From positions 1 through 64,000 of the forward strand of contig DXHY01000007.1 of assembly GCA_019113175.1 (NCBI GenBank): a stretch of DNA of 64,000 bases, written 5' to 3'. The notes under the pieces are model-generated. The model had not been told where the DNA came from, made no database searches, and was given only the letters and a program-made list of their open reading frames with translations. Shown here piece after piece: positions 9,232 through 17,971 of the stretch. The DNA is from Candidatus Eisenbergiella stercoravium (GTDB taxonomy: Bacteria; Bacillota; Clostridia; Lachnospirales; Lachnospiraceae). How positions within the stretch are numbered: the first letter of the stretch is position 1; every line of letters begins with the position of its first letter. The translations under genes and the position numbers were made by a program.

Positions 9232-9272
9232 TTATACTCCGTCTTTTTGTATATTTTACACAATATAGGTTC

Positions 9273-9301
9273 ATTATACTTCTTCTGCAAAATCTAGGCA
9301 A
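9273..9301 (-). promoter_or_regulatory. Probable V-ATPase operon promoter
   Basis: Minus-strand TTGCCT (9296-9301), 17-nt spacer, TATAAT (9273-9278). It leaves a leader of about 175 nt before atpE. Confidence 0.6.
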
Positions 9302-9335
9302 CAAAAATTTTCACCCAATAAATGAAGTCAAAACA

Positions 9336-9950
9336 TTACAGAATATCACAAATTTCCATGAGATGATTCACAGCATAATCCGGCCTTTCAATTTCTCTTT
9401 CTATCCTCCAGTACCGGCCGAAGCCCTGTTTTATCCAGATTGTATGCATACCGAGCAGCCTGGCAGGAACAATATCGTTATCGATCCTGTCTCCGATCAT
9501 GACAGCCTGTTGCGGCTTACAGTGGCTTCTTTGCAGTGCCATATCAAAAATCCTCTGATCCGGCTTCTATACCCCTTCCTCTGCAGAAGCTACCACCAAA
9601 TCCAGATACTTCAGAACTCCATATTTCTTCAGTCTCTCCTCAGTTCCGGGGCGCTGATTTGCTATGATACCCAAACGATATCTTCCGTTCAAAATATCCA
9701 GGCACTTGGCGGCATCAGTATACAAAATCTCTCCTTCCGGATTCCAGGCGGGTACAGGAACACCATATTGCTTCGCGATCTCCAGATCTCCCTTCCGATT
9801 CTGTCTGTAAAGCTCCATCGCGCCTTCATAGACGTTCTCATAAGAAACCCCGGACAGTGCAGCGATCTTCCTTAGCCTGTACTCATAAGGAATGCGCTCA
9901 TCAACCAGGGTGGAACCCATATCAAAAAAGAGCCACTTTATTCCTTCCAT
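9336..9950 (-). pseudogene. HAD-family hydrolase interrupted by a TAG codon
   Basis: A haloacid dehalogenase-type phosphatase in one reading frame, with the nucleophile motif FFDMGSTLVD near the start, the motif II region LGIIANQ, and a motif IV MIGDRIDNDI near the end. The frame is interrupted only by one TAG at 9564-9566, between ASAEEGV and KPDQRIF, where relatives have a charged residue in the G-x-KPD motif. Either the gene is freshly inactivated or the base is a sequencing error. The start is taken at MEGIKWLF, because the upstream ATG lies in the preceding terminator. No good ribosome site is visible. Confidence 0.75.
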
Positions 9951-9960
9951 TGTTTCACAC

Positions 9961-9993
9961 AAAAACTGCCGCACAGGTTTCCCCGTGCGGCAG
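9961..9993 (-). terminator. Terminator of the 10.0-kb radical SAM gene
   Basis: CTGCCGCAC (9966-9974) pairs with GTGCGGCAG (9985-9993). On the minus strand it is followed by TTTTT (plus-strand A at 9961-9965). Confidence 0.85.
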
Positions 9994-10009
9994 TCACAAT
10001 TTTTCCCGT

Positions 10010-10960
10010 TTATTTTTTCCTGTTCTTCTTCAGAATATCATTCACAATATCCATCCGCAGCCCTGCGTCTATGAAATCGCAGTGCCTGCAGAAGGGATAA
10101 TTCTGTCTGCCGTCCTTAACGGCCGCTCTCAGCTTCTGATAGGCCGGGCTGTTCCAGGCATCCTTCAGAGACATCTGATTCAGGTCGCCCATATCCGTCA
10201 CCTCAAAGTTGTCACAGCAGCAGATTCCCAGCTTGCCGTTCGGCGTGATCCACATATCCGTATAGGGCATCAGGCAGGTTTCCTTAATGACCTTCTCCGT
10301 AGCCGCCTTGTTCGGCGCGCTTCCGGCACGGTTGGTCAGAACCTCCTTCAGATAACGCATCTGGATCAGGATGTCCACATCCTTGAACTCGTCCGGATGG
10401 CTTTTCACATATTCATAGATCTCCTGGATGTTGTCATGAAATTTCATATCCAGGCAGTAATTATTGATGATGAGCTGATTCACATAGGGGACAATGGCTT
10501 TCACCTTGTCCACGGTCAGAAGCAGGCCGTTGGTGGACATGAAAATGAACACATCCGGAAGCTGTTCCCTCGCATATTTGTGAAACTCCACGATTCTGGT
10601 ATCCAGCCAGGGCTCATTGTTTCCGTACAGGGTCAGATGGCCCTTATAGCCCCAGTCACGGAGCTGATCGATGATGCTGTAATACAGCTCGTCCGACATC
10701 CTGGCAAAGGGTCTCTTTTCCGCGTTCTTGTTCGCGGTACAGAATTCGCAGGTGCTGTTGCAGCGGTTGATCGTCTCCAGATTTACCACATTGGGATGGG
10801 GAATCGGATCGCTCTCCATAAAATATTTGATATATTCCTTCTGGGATTTTCCTCTCGTCAGAAACTGCAGGGTCAGATATCCCTCACTTGCCAGCTTCGG
10901 AAAATACTTTCTCATGTTCCAGCCGAATTTTCCGGCGTAGTTGTGAACTCTGATCGGCAT
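10010..10960 (-). CDS. Radical SAM/SPASM protein
   Basis: Radical S-adenosylmethionine enzyme of 316 residues with the [4Fe-4S] motif CNSTCEFC (C67, C71, C74) at the head of a partial TIM barrel, and a C-terminal SPASM-type auxiliary cluster region (CCCDN near 245; CRHC at 291-294). SPASM enzymes modify peptides, proteins or lipid/sugar precursors. No precursor peptide is seen beside this gene, so the substrate is unknown. The next gene upstream is a large membrane protein in the same direction, which might point to an envelope or glycan role. The start is supported by GAAGGAG at the proper distance, and an intrinsic terminator follows the stop. Confidence 0.8.
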   Translation of the reverse strand: MPIRVHNYAGKFGWNMRKYFPKLASEGYLTLQFLTRGKSQKEYIKYFMESDPIPHPNVVNLETINRCNSTCEFCTANKNAEKRPFARMSDELYYSIIDQLRDWGYKGHLTLYGNNEPWLDTRIVEFHKYAREQLPDVFIFMSTNGLLLTVDKVKAIVPYVNQLIINNYCLDMKFHDNIQEIYEYVKSHPDEFKDVDILIQMRYLKEVLTNRAGSAPNKAATEKVIKETCLMPYTDMWITPNGKLGICCCDNFEVTDMGDLNQMSLKDAWNSPAYQKLRAAVKDGRQNYPFCRHCDFIDAGLRMDIVNDILKKNRKK

Positions 10961-11106
10961 TTTGCTATCTCCTTCTATCCTTTGCTTTCTGCCAGAATGG
11001 CCGTAATACGCGTTATCATCATATCACCGGGGGTACTTTCTGTCAATTCCGATAAAATTCTGTCGCAGCCAGCCCGTCTGCCAGATGTTACAGTTCATTT
11101 TGCAGA

Positions 11107-13083
11107 TCACCCTTCCTGTTCATACACATAGATCGTATAGGGAGAACCTTCCCCGCTGTATGTCCCGACCAGTGTAAATCCGAGCTCCGGCCCGTTTCCT
11201 ATCTCGATCCGGGAAAACAGATATTTTCCGCCAAGCTCACGGAACACGTCGGCATCAATATAGAGCGCATCGTCAGATACCTGCATGGTGCGGACCGGAT
11301 TCCAGGTGTTCTCGCCGGAGCCGGAGAAAATGTAGGCTCTGGCCCCCCAGTCCCAGAAATAGGTATCCCATTCCTCCACCCGCTCGGTGGCAGGGGCGAT
11401 CATCGCGCCGAACGCCTCCTTATACGCCTGCGGATAGAAGCCCAGATAACCGTCCAGCGTGGAAATGCCATTGTAGGACAGAACCGCCGGATGCATGCCG
11501 TAGGCGATACTGTACTCCCCATTATAACCGAGGTCTTCCTTGATCTCGTCGAAGAGATCCTCCGAGAAAAATTCCCGGTAATTCAGATTTTCCACCTCTA
11601 CGCCCTTTACAATGCGGTAGGCATGATAATAGCAGGTATAGTAAAAGTCGTTGTATACGGCCGGGGTGATCACAACCACGGCAAGGCTGATCACGAGCAG
11701 CAGATTGCCCAGCCACTTCTTCCTTCTGTCATACAGATATTTCACCAGAAGGAACAGGGCCGCGTACCACAGAAACGGATTGAAAAATACGGTCCGGTTA
11801 AACTGAAAGCCTTCCAGCGGGGGGATCAGAGTCTCAAACAGCTCCCGCAGACCGCCCCAGTAATAGAAACCGTAAACCAGACAGTTTCCCACAATGAAAT
11901 ACAGCACCAGGCAGAAGCTGTCCGTCAGAATCCTTTTCGGCTGACCCTGCCGGATAAAGCAGATTATGCGGTATGCGAAAAACAGAAGGCAGAGCGGAAG
12001 GAGAAACCTGGTATGGGAAGGCTGGGCATGAAAAATCGCCTGTGAGAATACCTCCCAGATGGTCTTTACGATCTGTCCCGCCGTAAAATTATCCTCCGCC
12101 ATGGTGCCGCGCATGGTTTCCACACTGGAAAGAAGCATCTCACCAAACAGGCGGTATTCAAAGACGATGTACCCGGCAGAAAGCACTGCCAGCGCCACCA
12201 GAAGACGCCAGCTGAAAAAGCGGAACAGGCCGCCCTTCTTTTCTTCGTTCAGCCCGGCCTCTCCGGAAGCCGTTTCTGCTTTTTTCCCTCTGACTGCATC
12301 CCTCACCCACAGAATCACAATCGCCAGCACCAGATAGCCCAGAATAAAGATTCCGAAGTAGGAAAAATAGGAAAGAAGGGGATAAAAAAACAGCAACAGG
12401 CAGCTGAGCATCCATCCCCGCTGCCCTTTTCCTGAAGCCACAGACGACACGCTCTTCCTGACGCCGTCTTCCGCCACCTTCCCGCTCCGTCCCCAGGGCG
12501 CTTCTCCCCGGTAAATCCTGCGCAGCAGATAAATGACCAGCGGAATGGAGGCAAAAGCGATGCCATAGGCGGGAAAAAGCGGAAGCAGGCCGTAGATCAG
12601 GCCGCAGACCACCGCGATGGGGCGATACCGGTTCCAGCCTCCCTCCGCGGCCGCCTCTCCGTCCACGCTCTTTTCCGTTCCCGTTCCGCCGGTATGGGAA
12701 ATGCGGCGGACGCCGCCGGTGTCATAAATATCCTTCGCCAGCACATATACGGAAAACTCCGCGATCAGAATTTTCAGGAAATATCCGCACATATACGCGG
12801 CGAACGGCGGAAGCAGATAGTAAAGAATATTGTACAGAGAAAATTCCGAGCTCAGATAGTCTCTTGTGATGCCGCCCAGTATGGGAACGGTCGCGTTATG
12901 GGCGAAAAAGGTTCCGGAATGCTTCATCGCCATGAAATGTCCCATAAACAGGTCCAGATTATCATGTACGGCGATATAGCTGTTTTCCCCGAAAAAAAGA
13001 AAAACCGCCGCCTCTCCCAAAACGGCGGCTCCGAACAGGAACCAGTACCATTTTTCAATCAAAGAATGCAGCAGTTTTTTCAT
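11107..13083 (-). CDS. Large multi-pass membrane protein (DUF6044-like)
   Basis: About 658 residues with an N-terminal membrane helix, an acidic HDNLDL motif just after it, and roughly eleven or twelve further hydrophobic helices, followed by a soluble C-terminal part of about 150 residues. The layout resembles DUF6044/YfhO-like GT-C-fold membrane proteins, in which an acidic motif in the first loop is the catalytic site of polyprenyl-linked sugar transfer. A charged, low-complexity insert (HTGGTGTEKSVDGEAAAEGG) interrupts an early cytoplasmic loop. Start MKKLLHSL is chosen over the ATG four codons upstream because of GGAG spacing. Substrate unknown. Confidence 0.6.
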   Translation of the reverse strand: MKKLLHSLIEKWYWFLFGAAVLGEAAVFLFFGENSYIAVHDNLDLFMGHFMAMKHSGTFFAHNATVPILGGITRDYLSSEFSLYNILYYLLPPFAAYMCGYFLKILIAEFSVYVLAKDIYDTGGVRRISHTGGTGTEKSVDGEAAAEGGWNRYRPIAVVCGLIYGLLPLFPAYGIAFASIPLVIYLLRRIYRGEAPWGRSGKVAEDGVRKSVSSVASGKGQRGWMLSCLLLFFYPLLSYFSYFGIFILGYLVLAIVILWVRDAVRGKKAETASGEAGLNEEKKGGLFRFFSWRLLVALAVLSAGYIVFEYRLFGEMLLSSVETMRGTMAEDNFTAGQIVKTIWEVFSQAIFHAQPSHTRFLLPLCLLFFAYRIICFIRQGQPKRILTDSFCLVLYFIVGNCLVYGFYYWGGLRELFETLIPPLEGFQFNRTVFFNPFLWYAALFLLVKYLYDRRKKWLGNLLLVISLAVVVITPAVYNDFYYTCYYHAYRIVKGVEVENLNYREFFSEDLFDEIKEDLGYNGEYSIAYGMHPAVLSYNGISTLDGYLGFYPQAYKEAFGAMIAPATERVEEWDTYFWDWGARAYIFSGSGENTWNPVRTMQVSDDALYIDADVFRELGGKYLFSRIEIGNGPELGFTLVGTYSGEGSPYTIYVYEQEG

Positions 13084-13160
13084 TCTAATCTCCATTCCGG
13101 AGCGTAGCGACAGGGGCGAAGAGAAATCGCGGATGCGATTTCTCTTCTGCCATCACGACA

Positions 13161-13222
13161 ATTTGCGACGCTCCGGCGCAAATTGCGTGATAACAATAAG
13201 CCATCAGGCTTATTGTTATCAC
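13161..13222. repeat. Composite palindromic repeat after the sulfur operon
   Basis: Two palindromes are packed together. 13161-13183 is ATTTGCG-N9-CGCAAAT, identical over 23 bp to 41316-41338. 13187-13202 and 13207-13222 form a perfect 16-bp stem with a four-base loop that covers the stop codon of the Rrf2 gene. No T run follows, so this may be an mRNA end-protecting or repeat element rather than a simple terminator. Confidence 0.6.
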
Positions 13223-13743
13223 CTTTCTCCCTCATCCATTTTGGACGCATTTTCATGATGCTTTCTCACCAGATCCGCTATGGTCACGTGGTCAACCACA
13301 CTGCTGACCGCCTCTGCCACCTGCTTCCAGACATCGGCGGCCTCGCAGAAGGGCTTCCTGGCGCAGGATACTGGGCCTGCACAGAATACCGGGCCTGCGC
13401 CGGATGTGCCTGCGTCCCCGCCGTCCGCACAGCCGCTCTCGTCCGCGCAGTCGTCCAGGCAGGGGGCAGGACTCAGCGTGCCTTCCGTCAGGCGCAGAAT
13501 CTGCCCCACCGTATAGTCCTCCGGTGAGCCCGCAAGGCAGTATCCGCCCTGAGCGCCTCTGACGCTCCGGACGAATCCCGCCTTATTCAGGACCGCTATG
13601 ATCTGTTCCAGATATTTTTCCGATATTCCCTGGCGTTTTGCGATCTGTTTTGCCTTGACATACTCCTCCTGACTGTAAAGAGCCAGGTCCAGCATCACCC
13701 GGACCGCATATCTGCCTCTGGTCGAAATTCTCATGGCACTCAT
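13219..13743 (-). CDS. Rrf2-family regulator with Cys-rich loop
   Basis: Winged-helix regulator of the Rrf2 family (IscR/CymR/NsrR), 174 residues. It carries the family opening MRISTRGRYAVRVMLDLA, an HTH at about 28-60 and the wing RGAQGGYCLA. Beside the cysK-metNIQ genes the natural guess is a CymR-like repressor of cysteine/methionine supply. Unlike typical CymR, the loop after the dimer helix is expanded and holds six cysteines (95, 99, 105, 121, 127, 133) in a Gly/Ala/Asp-rich stretch, which suggests Fe-S or metal sensing. It lies 14 nt after metQ. The start may be MSAM or MRIS; neither has a strong ribosome site. Confidence 0.8.
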   Translation of the reverse strand: MSAMRISTRGRYAVRVMLDLALYSQEEYVKAKQIAKRQGISEKYLEQIIAVLNKAGFVRSVRGAQGGYCLAGSPEDYTVGQILRLTEGTLSPAPCLDDCADESGCADGGDAGTSGAGPVFCAGPVSCARKPFCEAADVWKQVAEAVSSVVDHVTIADLVRKHHENASKMDEGER

Positions 13744-13757
13744 CCGGTTATTCTCTG

Positions 13758-14723
13758 TTACTCCTCATAGGGAACCACGGAACCCTGATAGGTATCTTCG
13801 ATAAACTTCTTAATCTCATCGGATTTCAGTACCTGCACCAGCGCCTGGATTCCTTCGTCGTTTTCATGACCCTCTTTTACGGCTACCACGTTCACATACT
13901 TCTGCACCGCTTCGGAATCGGAGGTTTCCACAGCCAGCGCATCCGTGGAGGCGTTCAGTCCCGCCTGCAGCGCATAGTTTCCATTGATTACCGCAAAATC
14001 AAAGTCCTGAAGGCTTCTCGGAATCTGCTCCGCCGCAAGCTCCACAAAGGAGATGTTGTGCGGGTTGTCGGTGATATCATTTACGGTAGCGTTGATGCCC
14101 GCGTCCGCATTCAGAGTAATCAGGCCCTGCTCCTGAAGCAGCAGCAGCGCTCTCGCCTCATTGGTGGTGTCATTGGGCACGGCAATCTCCGCTCCGTCCG
14201 TGATGGCAGAAAGGTCGTTCTGCTTTCCGGGATAAATGCCGAGGGGCTCATAGTGAATGCTTCCTGCGCTCACCAGATGGGTTCCTCTTTCCTCGTTAAA
14301 GCTCTCCATATAGGTGATATGCTGGAAATAGTTGGCATCCATTTCCTCGCTCTCCACCACCTCGTTGGGCATGATGTAATCGGTGAATTCCGTCACCTCC
14401 AGCGTCCATCCCTGCTCTGCAAGAAGAGGAGCCGCCGCTGCCAGAATCTCCGCATGGGGCACGCTGGTCGCCGCAACCGTAATCGTTCCTTTGGACTCCA
14501 CAGTCGTTTCTGCCGCGTCAGTTTCCGGCGCTGCTTCCGTGCTCTCCGCCGCGCTTTCCGTGGAAGCCGTCGTCTCAGCCGCGCTCTCTGCGGAAGTCTG
14601 CTGACTCTCCGTGGAAGCCGGCTGGCTTTCCGCTCCGGTCTGCGCCGTGCTCGATCCGCAGGCCGCAAGCAGGCCGGCGGTCAGAACTGCCGTCAAAATC
14701 ACTGATACCGTTTTCTTTTTCAT
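13758..14723 (-). CDS. metQ: Methionine ABC transporter substrate-binding lipoprotein
   Basis: NlpA/MetQ-family lipoprotein that captures methionine (or a derivative) outside the membrane. Residues 1-22 form a lipoprotein signal with lipobox LLAAC. A Ser/Thr/Ala/Glu-rich linker of about 60 residues follows, unusually long. The binding domain begins near residue 80 (GTITVAATSVPHAEILAAA). It is the third component after metN and metI in the same direction, so it belongs to one transporter with them. The 321-residue length exceeds the usual 270-280 because of the linker. Confidence 0.92.
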   Translation of the reverse strand: MKKKTVSVILTAVLTAGLLAACGSSTAQTGAESQPASTESQQTSAESAAETTASTESAAESTEAAPETDAAETTVESKGTITVAATSVPHAEILAAAAPLLAEQGWTLEVTEFTDYIMPNEVVESEEMDANYFQHITYMESFNEERGTHLVSAGSIHYEPLGIYPGKQNDLSAITDGAEIAVPNDTTNEARALLLLQEQGLITLNADAGINATVNDITDNPHNISFVELAAEQIPRSLQDFDFAVINGNYALQAGLNASTDALAVETSDSEAVQKYVNVVAVKEGHENDEGIQALVQVLKSDEIKKFIEDTYQGSVVPYEE

Positions 14724-14799
14724 AATTTCCTCCCGTCGGAGCTTTTGCTCCCAAACTTCACTTTTTTCAAGGCGGAAAACCGCCCTCTATCAATAATCG

Positions 14800-15465
14800 T
14801 CACCCCGTACTTCTCCGGTCCAGCTTTCTCGCCAGCTTCATACAGATCACCTGCATGATCTGGACCAGAAGCACCAGAAGAATTACGGTGACGATCATGA
14901 TATCAAATTCATAACGGTTATAGCCGTACCGGATGGCGATATCGCCAAGTCCGCCGCCACCCACCGCTCCGGCCATGGCGGAATAGCCCAGAATCGTTCC
15001 CAGCGCAATCGCCAGGTTGGAAAGCAGGGAGGAACGCGCCTCCAGAAGCATCACCTTCGTCACAATCGTCGGGATGCCCGCTCCCATGCTCTGAGCCGCT
15101 TCGATCACGCCCCGGTCCACCTCCAGAAGGGAGGATTCCACCAGTCTGGCCACAAAGGGAGCCGCCGCAAGAGTCAGTGGAACCACCGTGGCACTGGGGC
15201 CGTAGCTCTTTCCCACAATCGCTCTTGTGAGCGGAATCACAAGGATTAAAAGGATCAGGAACGGGATGCTTCTGGTGATGTTCACGATCACGTCCAGCAC
15301 CTTGTTCACTGCCACGTTGGGCTTCAGTCCCTCGCGTCCCGTCACCACCAGGGCGACGCCCACGGGAAGCCCGATCACATATGCCATCAGCGTGGAGAGA
15401 AGCGTCATATAAATGGTGGCGAACGTGCCCTCCACAATCATCATTACCGTCGAACTATTCCACAT
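14800..15465 (-). CDS. metI: Methionine ABC transporter permease
   Basis: Five-helix inner-membrane permease of the MetNIQ transporter, 221 residues. The BPD_transp_1 coupling region (EAAQSMGAGIPTIVTKVMLLEA) sits at about 130-155 and contacts the MetN ATPase. Its start overlaps the end of metN by 11 nt, so the two are translated together. All expected segments are present. Confidence 0.93.
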   Translation of the reverse strand: MWNSSTVMMIVEGTFATIYMTLLSTLMAYVIGLPVGVALVVTGREGLKPNVAVNKVLDVIVNITRSIPFLILLILVIPLTRAIVGKSYGPSATVVPLTLAAAPFVARLVESSLLEVDRGVIEAAQSMGAGIPTIVTKVMLLEARSSLLSNLAIALGTILGYSAMAGAVGGGGLGDIAIRYGYNRYEFDIMIVTVILLVLLVQIMQVICMKLARKLDRRSTG

Positions 15466-16468
15466 AATCGTCCAGCTCCTCCACCGTTAATTTTCTGTCC
15501 TTCAGATATTGAATCATCTTCTCCGCCGTCTGCGCGTCCTCCGGAAGCTGCAGGACCATCTGGCCTCTTGCGATGCCGCCCACATCCTGAGTATCCGCCA
15601 GCAGGATGTTCACGGACGCCCTGCATTCCAGGACCATGTTCGCGATGACCGGCTCGAAGGAAGAATTTTCCGTGAAAACAATGCGGACGCAGCGCTTGCT
15701 TGTCATAAACGCCGTCTTCTTCTCTCCCTGGAATACCAGCTTTCTCGCCGCCTTCGATTTCGGAGAGGTGAACACCTCCTCCACGGTTCCGGTTTCCACC
15801 AGCTGTCCGCTGTCAATGATGGCCACATGGCTGCAGATCTCCTGCACCACGCTCATCTCATGGGTGATGATCACGATGGTGATTCCATATTCCTTATTAA
15901 TTCTGGACAGAAGCTCCAGAATGGAACGGGTAGTTCTGGGATCCAGTGCGCTGGTCGCCTCATCGCACAGCAGGATTCTGGGATTCATGGCGAGAGCGCG
16001 GGCGATTGCCACCCTCTGCTTCTGTCCACCGGAAAGCTGTGCCGGATAGGCGTCCGCCTTTTCCTCCAGCTCCACGATCTTCAGAAGCTCTCCCGCCTTC
16101 TTCCTGGCCTCCTTTTTCTTCATCCCGAGGATTTCCAGCGCAAAGCACACATTATCCAGCACCGTTCTCTGCATCAGCAGATTGAAATGCTGAAAAATCA
16201 TCGCCACGCTGTTGCGCACCTTCCGAAGCTCTTTATCGCTGCAGGCCGACAGATCCACACCGTCGATCAACACGGTTCCTTCCGTGGGCTTTTCCAGAAA
16301 ATTCAGGCACCGCACCAGCGTGCTCTTTCCTGCTCCCGACATGCCGATGATGCCGTAGATATCCCCTTTTCCGATATCCAGGCTGATCTGCTTTAAGGCC
16401 TCTATCTCTCCATCCTTTGTCCGGAAGGTCTTGGATACATTCCGAATCTGTATGACAGGCGTTTCCAT
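15455..16468 (-). CDS. metN: Methionine ABC transporter ATP-binding protein
   Basis: ATPase of the MetNIQ importer, 337 residues. Walker A is GMSGAGKST (42-50), the signature is LSGGQKQR, and Walker B is ILLCDEATSALD. The C-terminal NIL domain (about 260-337) binds methionine and gives feedback inhibition of transport in the family. Start ATG 16468 has GAGGGGAG upstream. A promoter lies at 16614-16643, leaving a leader of about 140 nt in which I find no SAM riboswitch, so control may be by the Rrf2 regulator encoded downstream. Confidence 0.94.
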   Translation of the reverse strand: METPVIQIRNVSKTFRTKDGEIEALKQISLDIGKGDIYGIIGMSGAGKSTLVRCLNFLEKPTEGTVLIDGVDLSACSDKELRKVRNSVAMIFQHFNLLMQRTVLDNVCFALEILGMKKKEARKKAGELLKIVELEEKADAYPAQLSGGQKQRVAIARALAMNPRILLCDEATSALDPRTTRSILELLSRINKEYGITIVIITHEMSVVQEICSHVAIIDSGQLVETGTVEEVFTSPKSKAARKLVFQGEKKTAFMTSKRCVRIVFTENSSFEPVIANMVLECRASVNILLADTQDVGGIARGQMVLQLPEDAQTAEKMIQYLKDRKLTVEELDDYVE

Positions 16469-16613
16469 TTCGATCTGCTCCCCTCGCTTCTGTATTTCCT
16501 GTTACATCCGTTTCCGTCAGTTTATTCGCATGCCGCCCAAAAATGTCCGTACATCAAAGACGTTTTCCGTCCCATACGTTCGTTCTACGCGTGCATTTTT
16601 CCAGATTGAACCA

Positions 16614-16643
16614 ATCATACCACAATCCGGCCGTCCCTGTAAA
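16614..16643 (-). promoter_or_regulatory. Probable metNIQ promoter
   Basis: Minus-strand TTTACA (16638-16643), 18-nt spacer, TATGAT (16614-16619). The -35 box lies in a small palindrome, CCCTGTTTACAGGG, just after cysK. Confidence 0.5.
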
Positions 16644-16667
16644 CAGGGTCGTTTCTGTTTTCGTCTC

Positions 16668-17624
16668 TCACTTCTCCTGCACCTCAAACAGCGGCGTTGA
16701 CAGGTAACGGTCCCCGGAATCCGGAAGCAGAACCACAATCATCTTTCCTCTGTTTTCCGGCCGTTTTGCGAGAAGCTCTGCCGCATACAGGGCGGCCCCC
16801 GAGGAAATGCCCGCCAGGATTCCCTCCTGTGCCGCAAGCCTGCGGCCAGCTCCGTACGCATCCTCCTCTTTCACCGGAATGACCTCGTCGTAAATTCCCG
16901 TATCCAGCACACCGGGAACAAAGCCCGCTCCGATTCCCTGCAGTCCGTGCGCTCCCGCAGGCTTTCCGGAAAGGACGGCGGAGGACGCCGGTTCCACCGC
17001 AGCCACCTGTACCGACGGCTTCTTTTTCTTCAGCCAGCTTCCGACGCCGGTAATGGTTCCGCCGGAGCCCACTCCCGCGACAAAAATATCCACCTTTCCG
17101 TCCGTATCCTCCCAGATCTCCGGTCCTGTGGTCAGCAGATGGGCCTTCGCGTTGGAAGGATTGTCAAACTGTCCCGGAATAAAGGAGCCCGGGGTCTGCA
17201 TATGCAGCTCCTCCGCTTTCGCAATCGCGCCCTTCATCCCGTCTTTTCCGGGCGTCAGGACGATTTCGGCTCCATAGGCCGCAAGCAGCTTTCTGCGCTC
17301 CACGCTCATGGTCTCCGGCAGCGTCAGAATCACCCGGTATCCTCTCGCTGCCGCGATCGCTGCCAGCCCTATCCCCGTATTCCCGCTGGTGGGCTCAATG
17401 ATCGTCGCGCCTTTTTTCAGCCTTCCGTCTGCCTCCGCATCCAGAATCATCTGAAGCGCCGCCCTGTCCTTTACGCTGCCGGTGGGATTCAGGTACTCCA
17501 GCTTCGCCAGAAGCGTCACCCCTTCGATGCCGGCCTCTCTTCCGTAATTTTCAAGCGCCATCAGAGGCGTTTTCCCGATCAGTTCCGTGATGTTGTTCCG
17601 AATATCTGCCACCATGTCCTCCAT
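16668..17624 (-). CDS. cysK: Cysteine synthase (O-acetylserine sulfhydrylase)
   Basis: PLP enzyme that makes cysteine from O-acetylserine and sulfide, 318 residues. The PLP lysine is K52 in NPTGSVKDR, the substrate loop is PTSGNTGIG (78-86), and the PLP-phosphate glycine loop [10 protein letters not shown] lies near 175. It is followed by metNIQ and the Rrf2 gene in the same direction, a sulfur amino acid supply block. Start could be MEDM or MVAD three codons later; GGAGG overlaps the first start codon. A good promoter lies at 17692-17720. Confidence 0.94.
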   Translation of the reverse strand: MEDMVADIRNNITELIGKTPLMALENYGREAGIEGVTLLAKLEYLNPTGSVKDRAALQMILDAEADGRLKKGATIIEPTSGNTGIGLAAIAAARGYRVILTLPETMSVERRKLLAAYGAEIVLTPGKDGMKGAIAKAEELHMQTPGSFIPGQFDNPSNAKAHLLTTGPEIWEDTDGKVDIFVAGVGSGGTITGVGSWLKKKKPSVQVAAVEPASSAVLSGKPAGAHGLQGIGAGFVPGVLDTGIYDEVIPVKEEDAYGAGRRLAAQEGILAGISSGAALYAAELLAKRPENRGKMIVVLLPDSGDRYLSTPLFEVQEK

Positions 17625-17657
17625 TTCCCGTCTGAAAATCCAACATAATCCGTCAAT

Positions 17658-17720
17658 TCATACTGTTTTGGTAGGCTTAATGTATGATAGAAATATACTC
17701 CGATCTGCGGAAGCTGTCAA
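17658..17720 (-). promoter_or_regulatory. cysK promoter with candidate Rrf2 operator
   Basis: Minus-strand TTGACA (17715-17720), 17-nt spacer, TATATT (17692-17697). Immediately downstream is an imperfect dyad with arms TCATAC (17658-17663) and GTATGA (17682-17687), well placed for a repressor such as the Rrf2 protein of the same cluster. The operator assignment is inference. Confidence 0.55.
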
Positions 17721-17896
17721 GGCGGAGTTCATACCATCGCCGTCTTATCCACGTAGTAAAATCCTTATATCCGGATTTTTTCAAAGCTCTCAATCCCGAC
17801 AGGGAGTCTCTTTTTCCCATTCTTTCATGTGTTCCAGCTCCTTTCTGTGAAGCTGTATCGTCCCCATTATAACATACCGCCTGCCAGAAGCAGAAT
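17721..17896. other. Intergenic stretch upstream of cysK
   Basis: No clear gene. On the minus strand an extended -10 box (TGTTATAAT, about 17866-17874) precedes a 12-codon frame MKEWEKETPCRD with AAAGGAG, then a weak A+T hairpin. This could be an early cysK leader, but nothing decisive is visible. Confidence 0.3.
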
Positions 17897-17946
17897 AAAA
17901 TCCCGCTGCGCTTTTCGTCTGTCCGAAAGCAACGCCGCGGGATTTT
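17897..17946 (-). terminator. Terminator after the GH20 gene
   Basis: AAAATCCCGC (17897-17906) pairs with GCGGGATTTT (17937-17946), with further internal pairing. T-rich tails on both strands would allow bidirectional use. Confidence 0.75.
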
Positions 17947-17971
17947 TTATGAAAATAATATAAAGCTCTGT

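Noticed and set aside
16469..16613. SAM riboswitch in front of metN
   Set aside because: Leader is long enough, but none of the conserved SAM-I core segments could be found.
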